Source: Terrabacter sp040702505 (GTDB lineage Bacteria; Actinomycetota; Actinomycetes; Actinomycetales; Dermatophilaceae). Taken from it: 64,000 bases of DNA. The DNA is taken from positions 1,167,747 through 1,231,746 of the forward strand of contig NZ_JBFBLC010000001.1 in the NCBI RefSeq assembly GCF_040702505.1. The letters are read 5' to 3'. The translations under genes were made by a program, and so were the position numbers. The first letter of the stretch is position 1; each line of letters begins with the position of its first letter. A model generated the notes under the pieces. The model searched no databases and was not told the DNA's origin. It saw only the letters and a program-made list of their open reading frames with translations. This document shows, piece after piece, positions 50,935-59,265 of this stretch.

Positions 50935-51012
50935 CCGGCCGGAAGCCGGACACTTCGGGGCGCGCCTCGGGAGTGTCCCGGCGACCGCGCCGCAGTCGCA
51001 TACCGTAGGGGC

Positions 51013-52812
51013 ATGACTGCGTACGACCGGACCGCGCGGGTGCCGAGCCCCCGGCCCGGCACGCGCACCGGGGCGCTGCCCACCGCGGCCGCCCCGACCC
51101 GGCCCGCGTCGGCGCAGCGCATCGGCCCCTACCGCCTCATCGAGGAGATCGGCGAGGGCGGGATGGGCGTGGTGCACCTCGCCCTCGACCCGCGCGGCCG
51201 TGCCGTGGCGATCAAGGTGCTGCGCTCGCACGTGGCGCACGACGCCGACGCGCGCCAGCGGCTTTCCCGCGAGGTCGACACGCTCTCGCGCATCCGCGAC
51301 GCCCGCGTCGCGAGCGTCATCGACGCCGACGTCATGGCGCCGCGGCCCTACCTCGTGACCCGCTACGTGCCCGGTCCTGCCCTCGACGAGGTCGTCGAGG
51401 ACCACGGCCCCCTGCCACCGGCCGACCTGCTGCGGCTCGCGCGCGGCATCGCCGAGGCGATCCGGTCGATCCACGCCTGCGGCGTCGTGCACCGCGACAT
51501 CAAGCCCGGCAACGTCCTGCTCGAGGACGGCGACCCCGTCCTCATCGACTTCGGCATCGCCCACCTGCAGGACGACGTGCGCCACACCGTCGGCGGTCTC
51601 GTCATGGGCACGCCCGGCTACCTCTCACCCGAGCTCGTGGAGGGCGCGGCCATCACCGACGCCACCGACTGGTGGGGCTGGGCCGCGACGATCACGTATG
51701 CCGCGTCGGGTCGTCCGCCGTTCGGGCGCGGGCGCATGGATGCCGTGCTCGCCCGCGTCCGGGCCGGCGAGGTGGACCTCGACGGGGTCGACCCCCGCCT
51801 CGTGCCGCTGCTGCGCGCCTCGCTGTCGCCCGACCCGCGCCAGCGCCCCCACGCGGACGAGGTCATCGCCGCCCTCGAGGCGTATGCCGCGGGCCAGGCG
51901 GCCATCGTGCCGACGCCCCGGGGTGGACTGTGGGACGACGGGCGGTCCGCCACGCCGGGTGACACACAGGTGGTCGAGGGCGCCGGCACGGCCGTCATGC
52001 CCTGGGTGCACACCGCCGTCCAGCCGGCGCTCGACCCGGTCGCCGCGCAGCTCCCGCCCGCGCCGTCTCGGTGGGCGCCCCCGACGACCCGGCCGCGGGT
52101 GCCCGCTCCGGTGCCGCCGCCGTCCCACGAGCGCGGCTGGGACGACGACGCCGGCCCCAACGGTCCGTGGGACGACGAGGACGGCTGGGAGGACCAGGAG
52201 CCCGTCCAGCGCGAGGGGGACCCGCGCATCGGGCTGCCCACTCGCACCGGGCTGCTCGCTGCCGTGGCGGTCGCCTGGGTGGGCACGCTGATGGCGTGGC
52301 CCGGGGTGGCGCTCGTCTCGATCGCCATGCTGTCTGCCCTGGCCCGTGCCACCGACCGGTCGGTGACCGCCCTGGTGCTGCGGCGCTACGACTTCGGCCG
52401 GCGCCGCAGCGACGTGCCGTTCGCCGTGGTCTCGAGCCCCTGGCACCTCGTCGTCGGTGCGGTCGCGACGGTCGTGGGACTGCTGCTGCCGGTCGCCGTG
52501 GCGCTCGCCGGCGTCTTCGCAACAGCGCTGATGCTCGCGGGAGCCCAGGGTGGTGACCTCGGGCCCGGCTCTCCCGCAACGCTGGCCGTCGGTGGCGCCA
52601 TCGGCCTGCTGATGCTCTGGTGGGGCCCCGGTGGGGCGTCGCTGCGGCGAGGGTCTCGCTCGATGGCGCGGACGATCGTGCCGAGCGGCGTCGCGGGACA
52701 GGTCGTCTCGGGTGTGCTCGTGGTCTTCGGCGCGGTGGCGGCGCTGACGGCGCTGCGGCACGGCATGAGCTTCACCTGGACCCCCTTCAGCGCCAGCCCG
52801 TTCGGGCGCTGA
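51013..52812 (+). CDS. Serine/threonine protein kinase with C-terminal membrane domain
   Basis: 599 residues. The kinase domain (about 40-290) follows a Pro/Ala-rich leader: Gly loop GEGGMGVV (47-54), Lys 68 in AIKVL, HRDIKPGN (160-167), DFG (179-181) and GTPGYLSPE. A linker rich in Pro and acidic residues (about 300-415) precedes four hydrophobic segments (about 420-590). The order, kinase first then several helices with no extracellular sensor, is unlike PknB. Targets are unknown. It could sense membrane state or act with the CBS protein upstream. Confidence 0.9.
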   Translation: MTAYDRTARVPSPRPGTRTGALPTAAAPTRPASAQRIGPYRLIEEIGEGGMGVVHLALDPRGRAVAIKVLRSHVAHDADARQRLSREVDTLSRIRDARVASVIDADVMAPRPYLVTRYVPGPALDEVVEDHGPLPPADLLRLARGIAEAIRSIHACGVVHRDIKPGNVLLEDGDPVLIDFGIAHLQDDVRHTVGGLVMGTPGYLSPELVEGAAITDATDWWGWAATITYAASGRPPFGRGRMDAVLARVRAGEVDLDGVDPRLVPLLRASLSPDPRQRPHADEVIAALEAYAAGQAAIVPTPRGGLWDDGRSATPGDTQVVEGAGTAVMPWVHTAVQPALDPVAAQLPPAPSRWAPPTTRPRVPAPVPPPSHERGWDDDAGPNGPWDDEDGWEDQEPVQREGDPRIGLPTRTGLLAAVAVAWVGTLMAWPGVALVSIAMLSALARATDRSVTALVLRRYDFGRRRSDVPFAVVSSPWHLVVGAVATVVGLLLPVAVALAGVFATALMLAGAQGGDLGPGSPATLAVGGAIGLLMLWWGPGGASLRRGSRSMARTIVPSGVAGQVVSGVLVVFGAVAALTALRHGMSFTWTPFSASPFGR

Positions 52813-52994
52813 CCGGTCGGACAGGCACGGCCTGCACGGGAGCCCGAGCGGGCTGAGTGGGCCCTTCGATGGCGCGCTCCACGCGTACGCCCCCTGTGTG
52901 TCGCTCGTGAGCGGGCCGTGGGCCTCGTGTGGGCGTACCGCATCACCCCAGACCGGTGGGCGACGAAAAGATCACGAAATTGTCTCGACTCGGC

Positions 52995-53023
52995 TTGTGT
53001 GGCGTTGAAACCTCACGTACCGT
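52995..53023 (+). promoter_or_regulatory. Candidate promoter for the riboswitch-rpf transcript
   Basis: TTGTGT (52995-53000) and TACCGT (53018-53023) are 17 nt apart and lie about 130 nt before the riboswitch. The flank is the most AT-rich stretch nearby (AAAAGATCACGAAATTG). The remaining part of 52813-52994 holds nothing I can identify. Confidence 0.4.
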
Positions 53024-53152
53024 CAGTGCTCGGCGGCACCCGGCTCTTGGGCCGGAAGGGGGGGATCGACTCGTCGTCCCGTTCCGCTTCGTCGCGTCCG
53101 GCTTGGGCCGGCCGCTCCCCACAACTTCACATGGACACCCAAAAATCCGTTC

Positions 53153-53312
53153 CCTGAGCGCGCCGAGCCTCGCCAGCCAGGGATGTAGCCCACACCCGTG
53201 GGCCGGGCGAGGACGGGGGACCCAGTGCGGTCAGAGCACACTCACGCGAAGAAGCGCGAGGTGGCATCTGGCCTGGGGGTGAAGTCGCTTCTGCGACAGG
53301 GCACCTGACGCC
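53153..53312 (+). ncRNA. c-di-AMP riboswitch (ydaO-yuaA type)
   Basis: The leader contains the conserved blocks of this class in order: CGCCGAGCCTCGCCAGCC near 53161, GACGGGGGACCCA (53212-53224), GGGGGTGAAG (about 53275-53284), then a short TCGCTTCTGCGA hairpin and AGGGCACC. In actinobacteria these leaders precede rpf and other cell-wall hydrolase genes, as here. CCTGACG (53304-53310) can pair with CGTCAGG (53342-53348), which borders the rpf ribosome site, so the switch may act at translation or by termination. Confidence 0.85.
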
Positions 53313-53364
53313 CCAACCCGACAGCTAACCCCGCAGGCGCACGTCAGGAAGGAAACACCCAACC

Positions 53365-54066
53365 ATGCAGTACCTGTCCAAGCATGCTGCGGCGAAGAAG
53401 ATCTCTGTGAAGCAGCGCCTTGCGGGCGTCGGCATCGCCGGAGCGGCCACCATCGTCGGGGGCCTCGCCACCGCAGGTTCGGCCAAGGCGTCCTCGGTCT
53501 GGGACGCGGTCGCCGCGTGCGAGTCCGGCGGCAACTGGCACATCAACACCGGCAACGGCTTCTACGGCGGCCTGCAGTTCACCAAGAGCACGTGGCTCGG
53601 CTACGGCGGCGGCGCCTACGCCTCGCGCGCCGACTTCGCCTCGCGTGACGCGCAGATCGCCGTGGCGCAGCGCGTGCTCGCCGGCCAGGGCCCCGGCGCC
53701 TGGCCCGTCTGCTCGGTGCGTGCCGGCCTCAGCCGCTCCAACGGCGGTGCGACCTCGAGCAACATCAGCGTCTCCCGCTCCACGCAGCGTGCGCCGCTGA
53801 CCACCAAGAAGTCGACCGTCCAGAAGTCGACCGTCAAGAAGTCCGTCAGCAAGAAGAAGACGTACGCCGCCGCCCCGACGGTCACGAACACGGCCAGGAA
53901 CACCGCCACGGGCCGGCAGATCACCGTCCGCAGCGGCGACACCCTCGGCCAGCTGGCCGAGCGCTACCACGTGCGCGGTGGCTGGAAGACGCTGTGGAAG
54001 GCGAACGGGGCCCGGGTCACCAACCCGAACCTCATCTTCGTCGGCCAGGTGCTCCGCCTTCCCTGA
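53365..54066 (+). CDS. rpfA: Resuscitation-promoting factor-like muralytic enzyme with LysM
   Basis: 233 residues. A signal peptide (VGIAGAATIVGGLATAGSAKA) leads to an Rpf/transglycosylase domain (about 43-120): VWDAVAACESGGNWHINTGN with the catalytic Glu, GFYGGLQFTKSTW and VAQRVLAGQGPGAWPVC. A Lys/Ser/Thr-rich linker follows, then a C-terminal LysM (about 185-233: ITVRSGDTLGQLAERYHVRG). Rpf proteins cleave peptidoglycan to support growth and resuscitation. The riboswitch upstream ties its output to c-di-AMP. Confidence 0.93.
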   Translation: MQYLSKHAAAKKISVKQRLAGVGIAGAATIVGGLATAGSAKASSVWDAVAACESGGNWHINTGNGFYGGLQFTKSTWLGYGGGAYASRADFASRDAQIAVAQRVLAGQGPGAWPVCSVRAGLSRSNGGATSSNISVSRSTQRAPLTTKKSTVQKSTVKKSVSKKKTYAAAPTVTNTARNTATGRQITVRSGDTLGQLAERYHVRGGWKTLWKANGARVTNPNLIFVGQVLRLP

Positions 54067-54089
54067 CCTGCTGGTAGAACTGAGCCGGA

Positions 54090-54127
54090 CGGCCCCGCGC
54101 GACCAACCCCTGGGTTGCGCGGGGCCG
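54090..54127 (+). terminator. Terminator after rpfA
   Basis: Exact 11-bp GC-rich arms (54090-54100 and 54117-54127) with an inner AACCC/GGGTT pairing, followed by TTCTTCTG. It is one of the few hairpins here with a T-rich tail. Confidence 0.8.
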
Positions 54128-54233
54128 TTCTTCTGTCCCCGGCCGGCCCGCGCCCGCCGGCGGCCGTCGTTTGGGCGTATGCCGCGGGGCTCCGTTACGC
54201 TTTCGCCCGTCCGCAGGCTCGTGCCGCGGGCGT

Positions 54234-54306
54234 GCTGGCGTGGCGCAATCGGTAGCGCACCTGTCTTGTAAACAGGGGGTTAGGGGTTCGAGTCCCCTCG
54301 CCAGCT
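54234..54306 (+). tRNA. tRNA-Thr (anticodon UGU)
   Basis: The 73-nt cloverleaf folds fully: acceptor GCTGGCG/CGCCAGC, D arm GCGCAATCGGTAGCGC, anticodon stem CCTGT/ACAGG with loop CTTGTAA, and T arm AGGGG-TTCGAGT-CCCCT. The anticodon is TGT. No CCA is encoded. The integrase gene ends 45 nt downstream of its 3' end, which marks this gene as the likely integration site. Confidence 0.95.
54283..54306 (+). other. Predicted attachment site (3' end of tRNA-Thr)
   Basis: Tyrosine integrases of this type usually recombine at the T-arm and acceptor end of a tRNA gene, leaving it intact. The integrase gene lies directly beyond. I found no second copy of this sequence before 64,000, so the far att site is probably outside the window. 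Confidence 0.5.
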
Positions 54307-54350
54307 CTCTGACCAGCACAAACATGCAGGAAGGTCTCCTGCTCGCCGGT

Positions 54351-55550
54351 TCAGCCACTTCTTTGCCCACCTTTTTCGGCTGAGGGCAGGACCCCGAGCG
54401 GGTCGGCGGACTCCAGCGCAGCGAGTACCCGCGGGTCAGCGAGACCGCGACCGAGATAGACGTCCAGCGACATCGACACCCGCGTGTGCCCGAGCTGGTC
54501 GGCGATCATGCGGCCGGTCGCACCCATCTCGTCGAGGACCGTGGCAGTCGTCTTGCGCCAGACGTGCGCCGTAACCCAGTCCAGGCCCACCGCCTCCCGC
54601 GCCTCCTTGAGGAAGCGGCTGACGTTGCGAGGATCTCGGAAGTCACCATCGATGGTGCCGAAGACCGGTCGTTCGGGGTCGTAGAGCGTCTGAGCCCGCC
54701 GCTGGAGCATGGCGACGCACCAGCCCGGCAGGCGCAGGCGCCTCTGACCCGCCTCCGACTTCGTCCCCTTGCGTAGGAGGCCTCGCCCGGTGACGCGGAT
54801 GAGGGTGGACGAGACCGCGATCGTGGCCGTGTCGAAGTCGACCTCGGACCAGGTGACCGCCAACGCTTCCCCGATGCGCAGGCCGGTTGCGAGGAGGAAC
54901 GCGGACAGGTCGAGCAGGTCGCGCTCCATGGCCTTCTTGTTGCCAGCCACACCGACGAACCACTGCGTTCGCTCCTCGACCGTCAGCGCACGAGGCTGTC
55001 GCTGCGGCCTGACACGAAGGCGTTCGATTTCCCGGGCCGGGTTGCTCGCCACCGCACCGTGACGCACCGCCCTGCCCATGATCCCCGAGACGATCGAACG
55101 GCACGTGCGCGCGGTCGAGGGGCCCACCCGTGTGTGGATGTCGACGATGACCCGGTTGACCGTGGGTGTGGTCACCTGACTCAGCCGCAGAGCACCCACG
55201 GCTGGCAGGACGTGGCCATCGAGAGCCCGTCGATACGTCTCCAGGGTGCTGGGGGAGCGCTGACCGGCCTCGACGAGCTGCGCCATCTCGTCAAACCACT
55301 GCTTCGCCGCGAGCTCGAACGGGTCCGAACGTGCGAGGCCGCTGCCACCGCCGAGACGGGCGAGCTCCTCGAGGGCGTCGGTCAGGGCCTCGACCGCGGC
55401 ACGACGAGTGCGACCGTGGCGCTCGATGACGCGCTTCGTCCCGTCCTCCCCTCGGAACCGGGCCCGGCCCCTATGGCGGACCGGATCGGCGGACACCCGC
55501 GAAGTGGTGATCTCACCCCACTCGCCAGGCCTCAGCCGTTCGCGAGGCAT
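54351..55550 (-). CDS. int: Tyrosine site-specific integrase
   Basis: About 399 residues from ATG 55550. An arm-binding N-terminus, then a SAM-like core-binding domain (WFDEMAQLVEAGQRSPSTLE), then the catalytic domain. The active-site set is visible: Arg in LATGLRIGEAL, Lys in KGTKSEAGQRRLRL, HVWRK (His-x-x-Arg), His in DQLGHTRVSMS and the Tyr nucleophile in LDVYLG. It is joined to xis by the junction TGAGATG. It should integrate the element at the neighbouring tRNA-Thr. Confidence 0.92.
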   Translation of the reverse strand: MPRERLRPGEWGEITTSRVSADPVRHRGRARFRGEDGTKRVIERHGRTRRAAVEALTDALEELARLGGGSGLARSDPFELAAKQWFDEMAQLVEAGQRSPSTLETYRRALDGHVLPAVGALRLSQVTTPTVNRVIVDIHTRVGPSTARTCRSIVSGIMGRAVRHGAVASNPAREIERLRVRPQRQPRALTVEERTQWFVGVAGNKKAMERDLLDLSAFLLATGLRIGEALAVTWSEVDFDTATIAVSSTLIRVTGRGLLRKGTKSEAGQRRLRLPGWCVAMLQRRAQTLYDPERPVFGTIDGDFRDPRNVSRFLKEAREAVGLDWVTAHVWRKTTATVLDEMGATGRMIADQLGHTRVSMSLDVYLGRGLADPRVLAALESADPLGVLPSAEKGGQRSG

Positions 55551-55551
55551 C

Positions 55552-55737
55552 TCAGGCAGCCGTCTGGTCGTCCAGCCAGGCCTCGACATCCTCACGCCTG
55601 TAGCGCAGGTGCCGTCCGACCTTGACCGCCTTCGGCCCGCGGTGGCGCATTCGCCAGTCGTAGAGGGTCTGGACCGGGACGCCCAAGTACTCGGCCACCT
55701 CCCTCACTTTGAGCAACGGCACGAACGTCTTCTCCAT
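55552..55737 (-). CDS. xis: Excisionase-type helix-turn-helix protein
   Basis: 61 residues from ATG 55737 with AAGG upstream. MerR-like winged HTH of the excisionase/HTH_17 family: LLKVREVAEYLGVPVQTLYD, WRMRHRGPKAVKVGRH and YRREDVEAWL. Position between rep and int is the standard AICE order. The start overlaps the rep stop in TGAGATG, and the same heptamer joins it to int. It likely sets the direction of recombination. Confidence 0.9.
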   Translation of the reverse strand: MEKTFVPLLKVREVAEYLGVPVQTLYDWRMRHRGPKAVKVGRHLRYRREDVEAWLDDQTAA

Positions 55738-55738
55738 C

Positions 55739-57328
55739 TCAGTCGCCTTCTCTCTCATTCCGATCGAATTGATCAATGCATGGGGTCTTCCGGGCTCTCG
55801 CTCTCTCCTGGGCGTACTCGCGGGCGCGGGCAGCGGCGGCTTTGGCGAGCTCGGTGTCGCCGTCGGTGTCCCAGCCGGTCCCGGCGTAGGTCCAGTGCCC
55901 GATGACGAGGGTGGTCTCCTCGGTCTCGTCCTGCAGGAGGTCGTCGAGGTCGCGGACGTCGAGGGTCCGACCCTCCCGGTTCGCGGCGGCCAGGGCCCGT
56001 TCGTACCGGACCCGGCGCCGGCGCAACTGCCCGAGCGTGACCGAGTAGCGGCGGGACTTGGTGGAGAAGTGGCCGCGGAAGCCGAGCATGTGCCGCCACT
56101 TGAACAGCAGCCCGTAGGGGTGCTCCGCCATCGGCTGGTCGTTCGCGGCCGCCTCGGCCCGCTGCCGGTCGACGATCGCGACGATGGTGGCGCGCAGCCG
56201 CCGAGCGTGGGGACTGTCGGTGTTCGCGCTGTCGGTGGCGGACTTCGTCGCGTACTTCGCCAGGTAGCCGGCGACCTGCTCCGGGGTCAGCGCCCGGTCC
56301 GGGTCATCGGTGCGGCGGGCGGCGGCGATCGGGCGGGCGTCGAGCTGGGCGCCGAACCGCAGCCGACGGGTCACGTCGCCCTGATGCAGCGGAGGCGCGT
56401 CGAACGAGACCCCGGCGGCCGCCTGCTCCACGAGCCGGGCCAGCAGCGCTGCGGTCAGCCCGGCCGGGGCGGGCGCAAACCCCGCGTCCGTTTTGGGCCC
56501 GTCGAGGCGGATCAGAGCGTGGAAGTGCACGATCCCGCGCAGCTGGTACTCGGCGACCTTCGCGTACTGCACCGTCACCAGCTCCGCGAGCCTCGACGCG
56601 GGCACGCCGAGCTGCTTCGCCAAGGTCCGGCGCAGGTCGATGGTGAACCGGCGCCACAGCTCCGGCGCCCACCACTGCCACACCAGGTGGCTCTCGTAGT
56701 CGTAGCAGTCCCGGCACAACGGCTGCCCCAACAGCTCGTCCCCGTCCGCGTGCTTGGTGTGACAGACCGTCGGCCGCCCGTGCTCACACACCCGGTGCTG
56801 TCCCTTGGTGGTGAAGGGGCGGCAGGCACGGCCGCCGCGGGTGCCGTGCACGAGCCCGAACGACGGCGCGGTCAAGGTCGCGAACACCAGCGGGTTCTCA
56901 CCCACCTGCTCAGGGACGCCCTTGCCGCCGATGACCCCGGCCCGGATCAGGTGGAACGTGTCCGCCGCATACAACCTCGAGCACGACGGGCACTCCGACC
57001 CCCGGCGATTCCCGCAGCGCACGTGCAGCACCCCGAGCGGGCTGTCGGCCGAGGAGAAGCTCGAGAGCACCTCACCGGTCCGGGCGTCGACGGTCTGCGA
57101 CGACCCGTGCAGCCGGATCGGTCTGGCACAGTGCCCGACCCGGGAAGCGGCCTCGGACCACGCGTCGAAGTCCCGCGACAGGAGCCGGGCAAGCACCTGC
57201 GCCTCCGTCGCGGGGTCGAGGTGGCCGAGATCCAGCGGGTGGCCCTCACCGGCTGGCCGCTCACCCGCCTGCTCAATCGAGCGGAGGGGGACGGCGTCCC
57301 AGACGCGGTCTCGTGTTGCCCGGGTCAT
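55739..57328 (-). CDS. Replication initiator, RepSA-like HUH protein
   Basis: About 529 residues from ATG 57328, after GAAGGGGGTGG. Cys-rich N-terminal segments (RRGSECPSCSRLYAAD, GQPLCRDCYDYESH) suggest metal binding. The rolling-circle motif is GIVHFHALIRLDG (His-x-His). The catalytic Tyr region is EQVAGYLAKYATKS. This matches RepSA and relatives of pSAM2-type elements, which nick the origin and replicate the excised circle. A longer open frame upstream (to 57487) lacks similarity. The acidic C-terminus runs into the xis start. Confidence 0.88.
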   Translation of the reverse strand: MTRATRDRVWDAVPLRSIEQAGERPAGEGHPLDLGHLDPATEAQVLARLLSRDFDAWSEAASRVGHCARPIRLHGSSQTVDARTGEVLSSFSSADSPLGVLHVRCGNRRGSECPSCSRLYAADTFHLIRAGVIGGKGVPEQVGENPLVFATLTAPSFGLVHGTRGGRACRPFTTKGQHRVCEHGRPTVCHTKHADGDELLGQPLCRDCYDYESHLVWQWWAPELWRRFTIDLRRTLAKQLGVPASRLAELVTVQYAKVAEYQLRGIVHFHALIRLDGPKTDAGFAPAPAGLTAALLARLVEQAAAGVSFDAPPLHQGDVTRRLRFGAQLDARPIAAARRTDDPDRALTPEQVAGYLAKYATKSATDSANTDSPHARRLRATIVAIVDRQRAEAAANDQPMAEHPYGLLFKWRHMLGFRGHFSTKSRRYSVTLGQLRRRRVRYERALAAANREGRTLDVRDLDDLLQDETEETTLVIGHWTYAGTGWDTDGDTELAKAAAARAREYAQERARARKTPCIDQFDRNEREGD

Positions 57329-57792
57329 CGGCGGCCACCCCCTTCCCTGGTCCGGGTGGGTGTGCCGTGCAGCTGATGCAACCCCGCGCTGCACGACACA
57401 CCCGGTCCGAAAGGGCGGCCCCGAAAAGCGTTGTCCGAGAAGGAGATGCCGGCGCCGCGGGGGTTGCTCACACGCCGACCACGTCAAGAGATCACGAAGA
57501 AGATGGCGGACCAGAAAAGAGGTGTGTGGTGTGTGACGGCAATTCGTGTGTATGGCCTCTGGCCGGGGTGGGGAGCCGACCCCCAGGGCATCAAGCCCGC
57601 AGTTTTTGTCAGTTCAGGTCATGTATGTGGTGTATGTCCGCCCTCCCCACGATCCACACCCCAGGGGCTGGGAGACGAAGAAACACGCCGAAAGTCGTAC
57701 AGGAGGTTCTAGTCGTGACCGGCTGGACCGGCTCCGGGAAGGAGAGAGGGCTTGCTCATAGCTCTGCAAGGACGGCGTGGTCCCCGTATGCG
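57329..57792. other. Non-coding stretch upstream of the rep gene
   Basis: About 460 nt without a convincing gene; open frames here have no ribosome site and show biased, frame-shadow composition. GTGTGTGGTGTGTGACGG and ATGTATGTGGTGTATGTCC are G/T-rich runs. GACCCCCAGGGC and CACCCCAGGGGCTGGG give short inverted pieces. It must hold the rep promoter and could hold the replication origin or a transfer site, but I cannot point to one. Confidence 0.4.
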
Positions 57793-58353
57793 TCACGGAC
57801 GATCCTGCGCGTCATCTTCCGTCATGGGGCCTGCTTCCTCCCCTTCAGTCAGGGCCTTACGGTCGTCCCTGGATGCCGTGCGGTCGCCCTTCGCGTGTTC
57901 GCGGTCAAGCTGGGCGTCGCGTCGCCGGGGCCAGTCGGCCCCGTATTCGCTTGTCAAGTCAAGCATTTCGGCGCGGTCGTGAACTTCCTCCCGCTTCTCT
58001 GCGACAGTGTCCCGGGCGTCGGAGACGGCGTCACGCTCGTCCGCAGCAGCCATGATCGCTTGAGCGGCCGCCACTCGCTCAAGGTGGGCACTCTCGCGCG
58101 CCTCCACCGCGTGCTCGCGTGCCTCCACCGCGTGCTCGCGCGCCTCCACCGCGTGCTCGCGCGCCTCTACCGCGTGCTCCCGTGCTTGCGCGGCGGCTGC
58201 CCAGCGGCGTGCATGGCCTGCCTGCCACGGATCGCCACCCTCCTCGCGTCCGTCGGCGGCGTCGTACTGACTCCCGTCCTTCGAGCCCACAGGTCGAAGT
58301 GAACCACCGGCGGGGCCTCGATGGCGAGGTTCACGTGGTTGCTCGACGCGCAA
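57793..58353 (-). CDS. Charged heptad-repeat protein, function unknown
   Basis: 186 residues if started at TTG 58353; a GTG at 58290 is possible. The centre holds four to five copies of the 7-residue unit AREHAVE, encoded by the 21-bp tandem repeat at 58100-58183, which keeps frame and so supports real coding. After it the pattern continues as DERDAVSDARDTVAEKREE and RRRDAQLDREHAKGDR. Such Asp/Arg heptads are common in actinobacterial proteins near GAF or ANTAR regulators. A long helical rod is expected. Start and function are uncertain. Confidence 0.55.
   Translation of the reverse strand: MRVEQPREPRHRGPAGGSLRPVGSKDGSQYDAADGREEGGDPWQAGHARRWAAAAQAREHAVEAREHAVEAREHAVEAREHAVEARESAHLERVAAAQAIMAAADERDAVSDARDTVAEKREEVHDRAEMLDLTSEYGADWPRRRDAQLDREHAKGDRTASRDDRKALTEGEEAGPMTEDDAQDRP
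58100..58183. repeat. Four 21-bp tandem repeats inside the heptad protein gene
   Basis: Units GCCTCCACCGCGTGCTCGCGT begin at 58100, 58121, 58142 and 58163 with few changes. The length is a multiple of three, so copy-number change would keep the frame. Confidence 0.85.
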
Positions 58354-58643
58354 GAACTGGCCTCGAGGTGTTGTCGACCCCCTTCAGGTGGCGAACGGCG
58401 GCGCCCTCACCCCCATCCTTGGCGATTCCGGTCCGGCATCACGCCACGGTGACCCGAAGTCCCTGCTGGACTTCACTGAACGATGAGCGCCACCCATCCG
58501 AGCAGCCTTTCGCCGGCTCGCCGATCTCTGGGACACCGCACGGTCGCAGTTCCTACCCTTGAGGTGTGAGGCGACGGCAGGAGCCGAGTAACGGTAGTCC
58601 GACAACGCCACTCTCCTCGTCTCGGACATGGAGTGCGGGCTCG

Positions 58644-58940
58644 ATGGCTGCACTGGCCTCGGGGCACTCAATCCACCAGGGAGCATCTCGTCTGCCGTGT
58701 GACCGCGACCTGATCGATGGCGTGCTGCTCGAGGAGATCCTGCTGCTGACGGACGTCATCGCGGCCGTCCGGACCGCCGAGTCTCACCTGACGCCCCCGC
58801 AGCTCGACTCCCTGCTCGGAGTGACTCCCGAAAGTCTCCACCAGGCGACGTCGCCGCTTGGCAACGATCACCTGGATCAAGCCATAGCCGGCGAGACAGG
58901 GCCTGGCTGGAGCGAGTGCGGCTCGGCGGTCGACACATAG
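58644..58940 (+). CDS. Small conserved-looking protein, function unknown
   Basis: 98 residues from ATG 58644; the open frame begins at 58566. The middle DLIDGVLLEEILLLTDVIAA followed by HLTPPQLDSLLGVTPE has regular helix periodicity and resembles short actinobacterial proteins found beside stress regulators. No domain can be named. The ribosome site is weak, so the call is tentative. Confidence 0.42.
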   Translation: MAALASGHSIHQGASRLPCDRDLIDGVLLEEILLLTDVIAAVRTAESHLTPPQLDSLLGVTPESLHQATSPLGNDHLDQAIAGETGPGWSECGSAVDT

Positions 58941-59037
58941 CGGCAATCGCGTTGCCTCGTCCACACCGACACTTCCGGGCCCTCCGAATGGAGTCGGGAA
59001 GGCGCCGGAATCGAAGTCAGCGCTTCGGGATCAGCCC

Positions 59038-59265
59038 TTACGCCCTATCCCCGTTCGGGGCATCGTCGTCCGCCAACGGGTGTCCGAGCTCGGCGCTCCT
59101 AACGACGAGGTATGCGGTGAGCTCGAGCGTCTCACCCCGCCCGATGGCCAGGTCGAGAAGTTCGTCGAACGCCTCGTCTGAACCGACGGTGCCGTGTTGC
59201 ATGAGGACTCCGGTGGCGAGACAGATGAGGTCGTACCCTTCGTGTCGAGCATCGTGTAGGTCCAT
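59038..59265 (-). CDS. Small ANTAR-like protein
   Basis: 75 residues from ATG 59265, with GGAAGG 5 nt upstream. The segment YDLICLATGVLMQHGTVGSDEAFDELL resembles the helical ANTAR pattern (A-x-G-x-L-M ... A-x-x-x-L), followed by YLVVRSAELG. No GAF part is present, so it would be an ANTAR-only RNA-binding module or a remnant of a larger protein. It follows the DUF5994 gene on the same strand after 131 nt. Confidence 0.5.
   Translation of the reverse strand: MDLHDARHEGYDLICLATGVLMQHGTVGSDEAFDELLDLAIGRGETLELTAYLVVRSAELGHPLADDDAPNGDRA

Noticed and set aside
57313..58302. 329-codon plus-strand open frame at the rep/heptad region
   Set aside because: The 21-bp repeat gives a regular helix only on the minus strand. 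The plus-strand product (ARLHRVL repeats) lacks a ribosome site and family similarity.
58384..58686. 100-codon minus-strand open frame opposite the 98-residue gene
   Set aside because: No ribosome site, Ser/Arg/Pro-rich composition, and a better candidate lies on the other strand.
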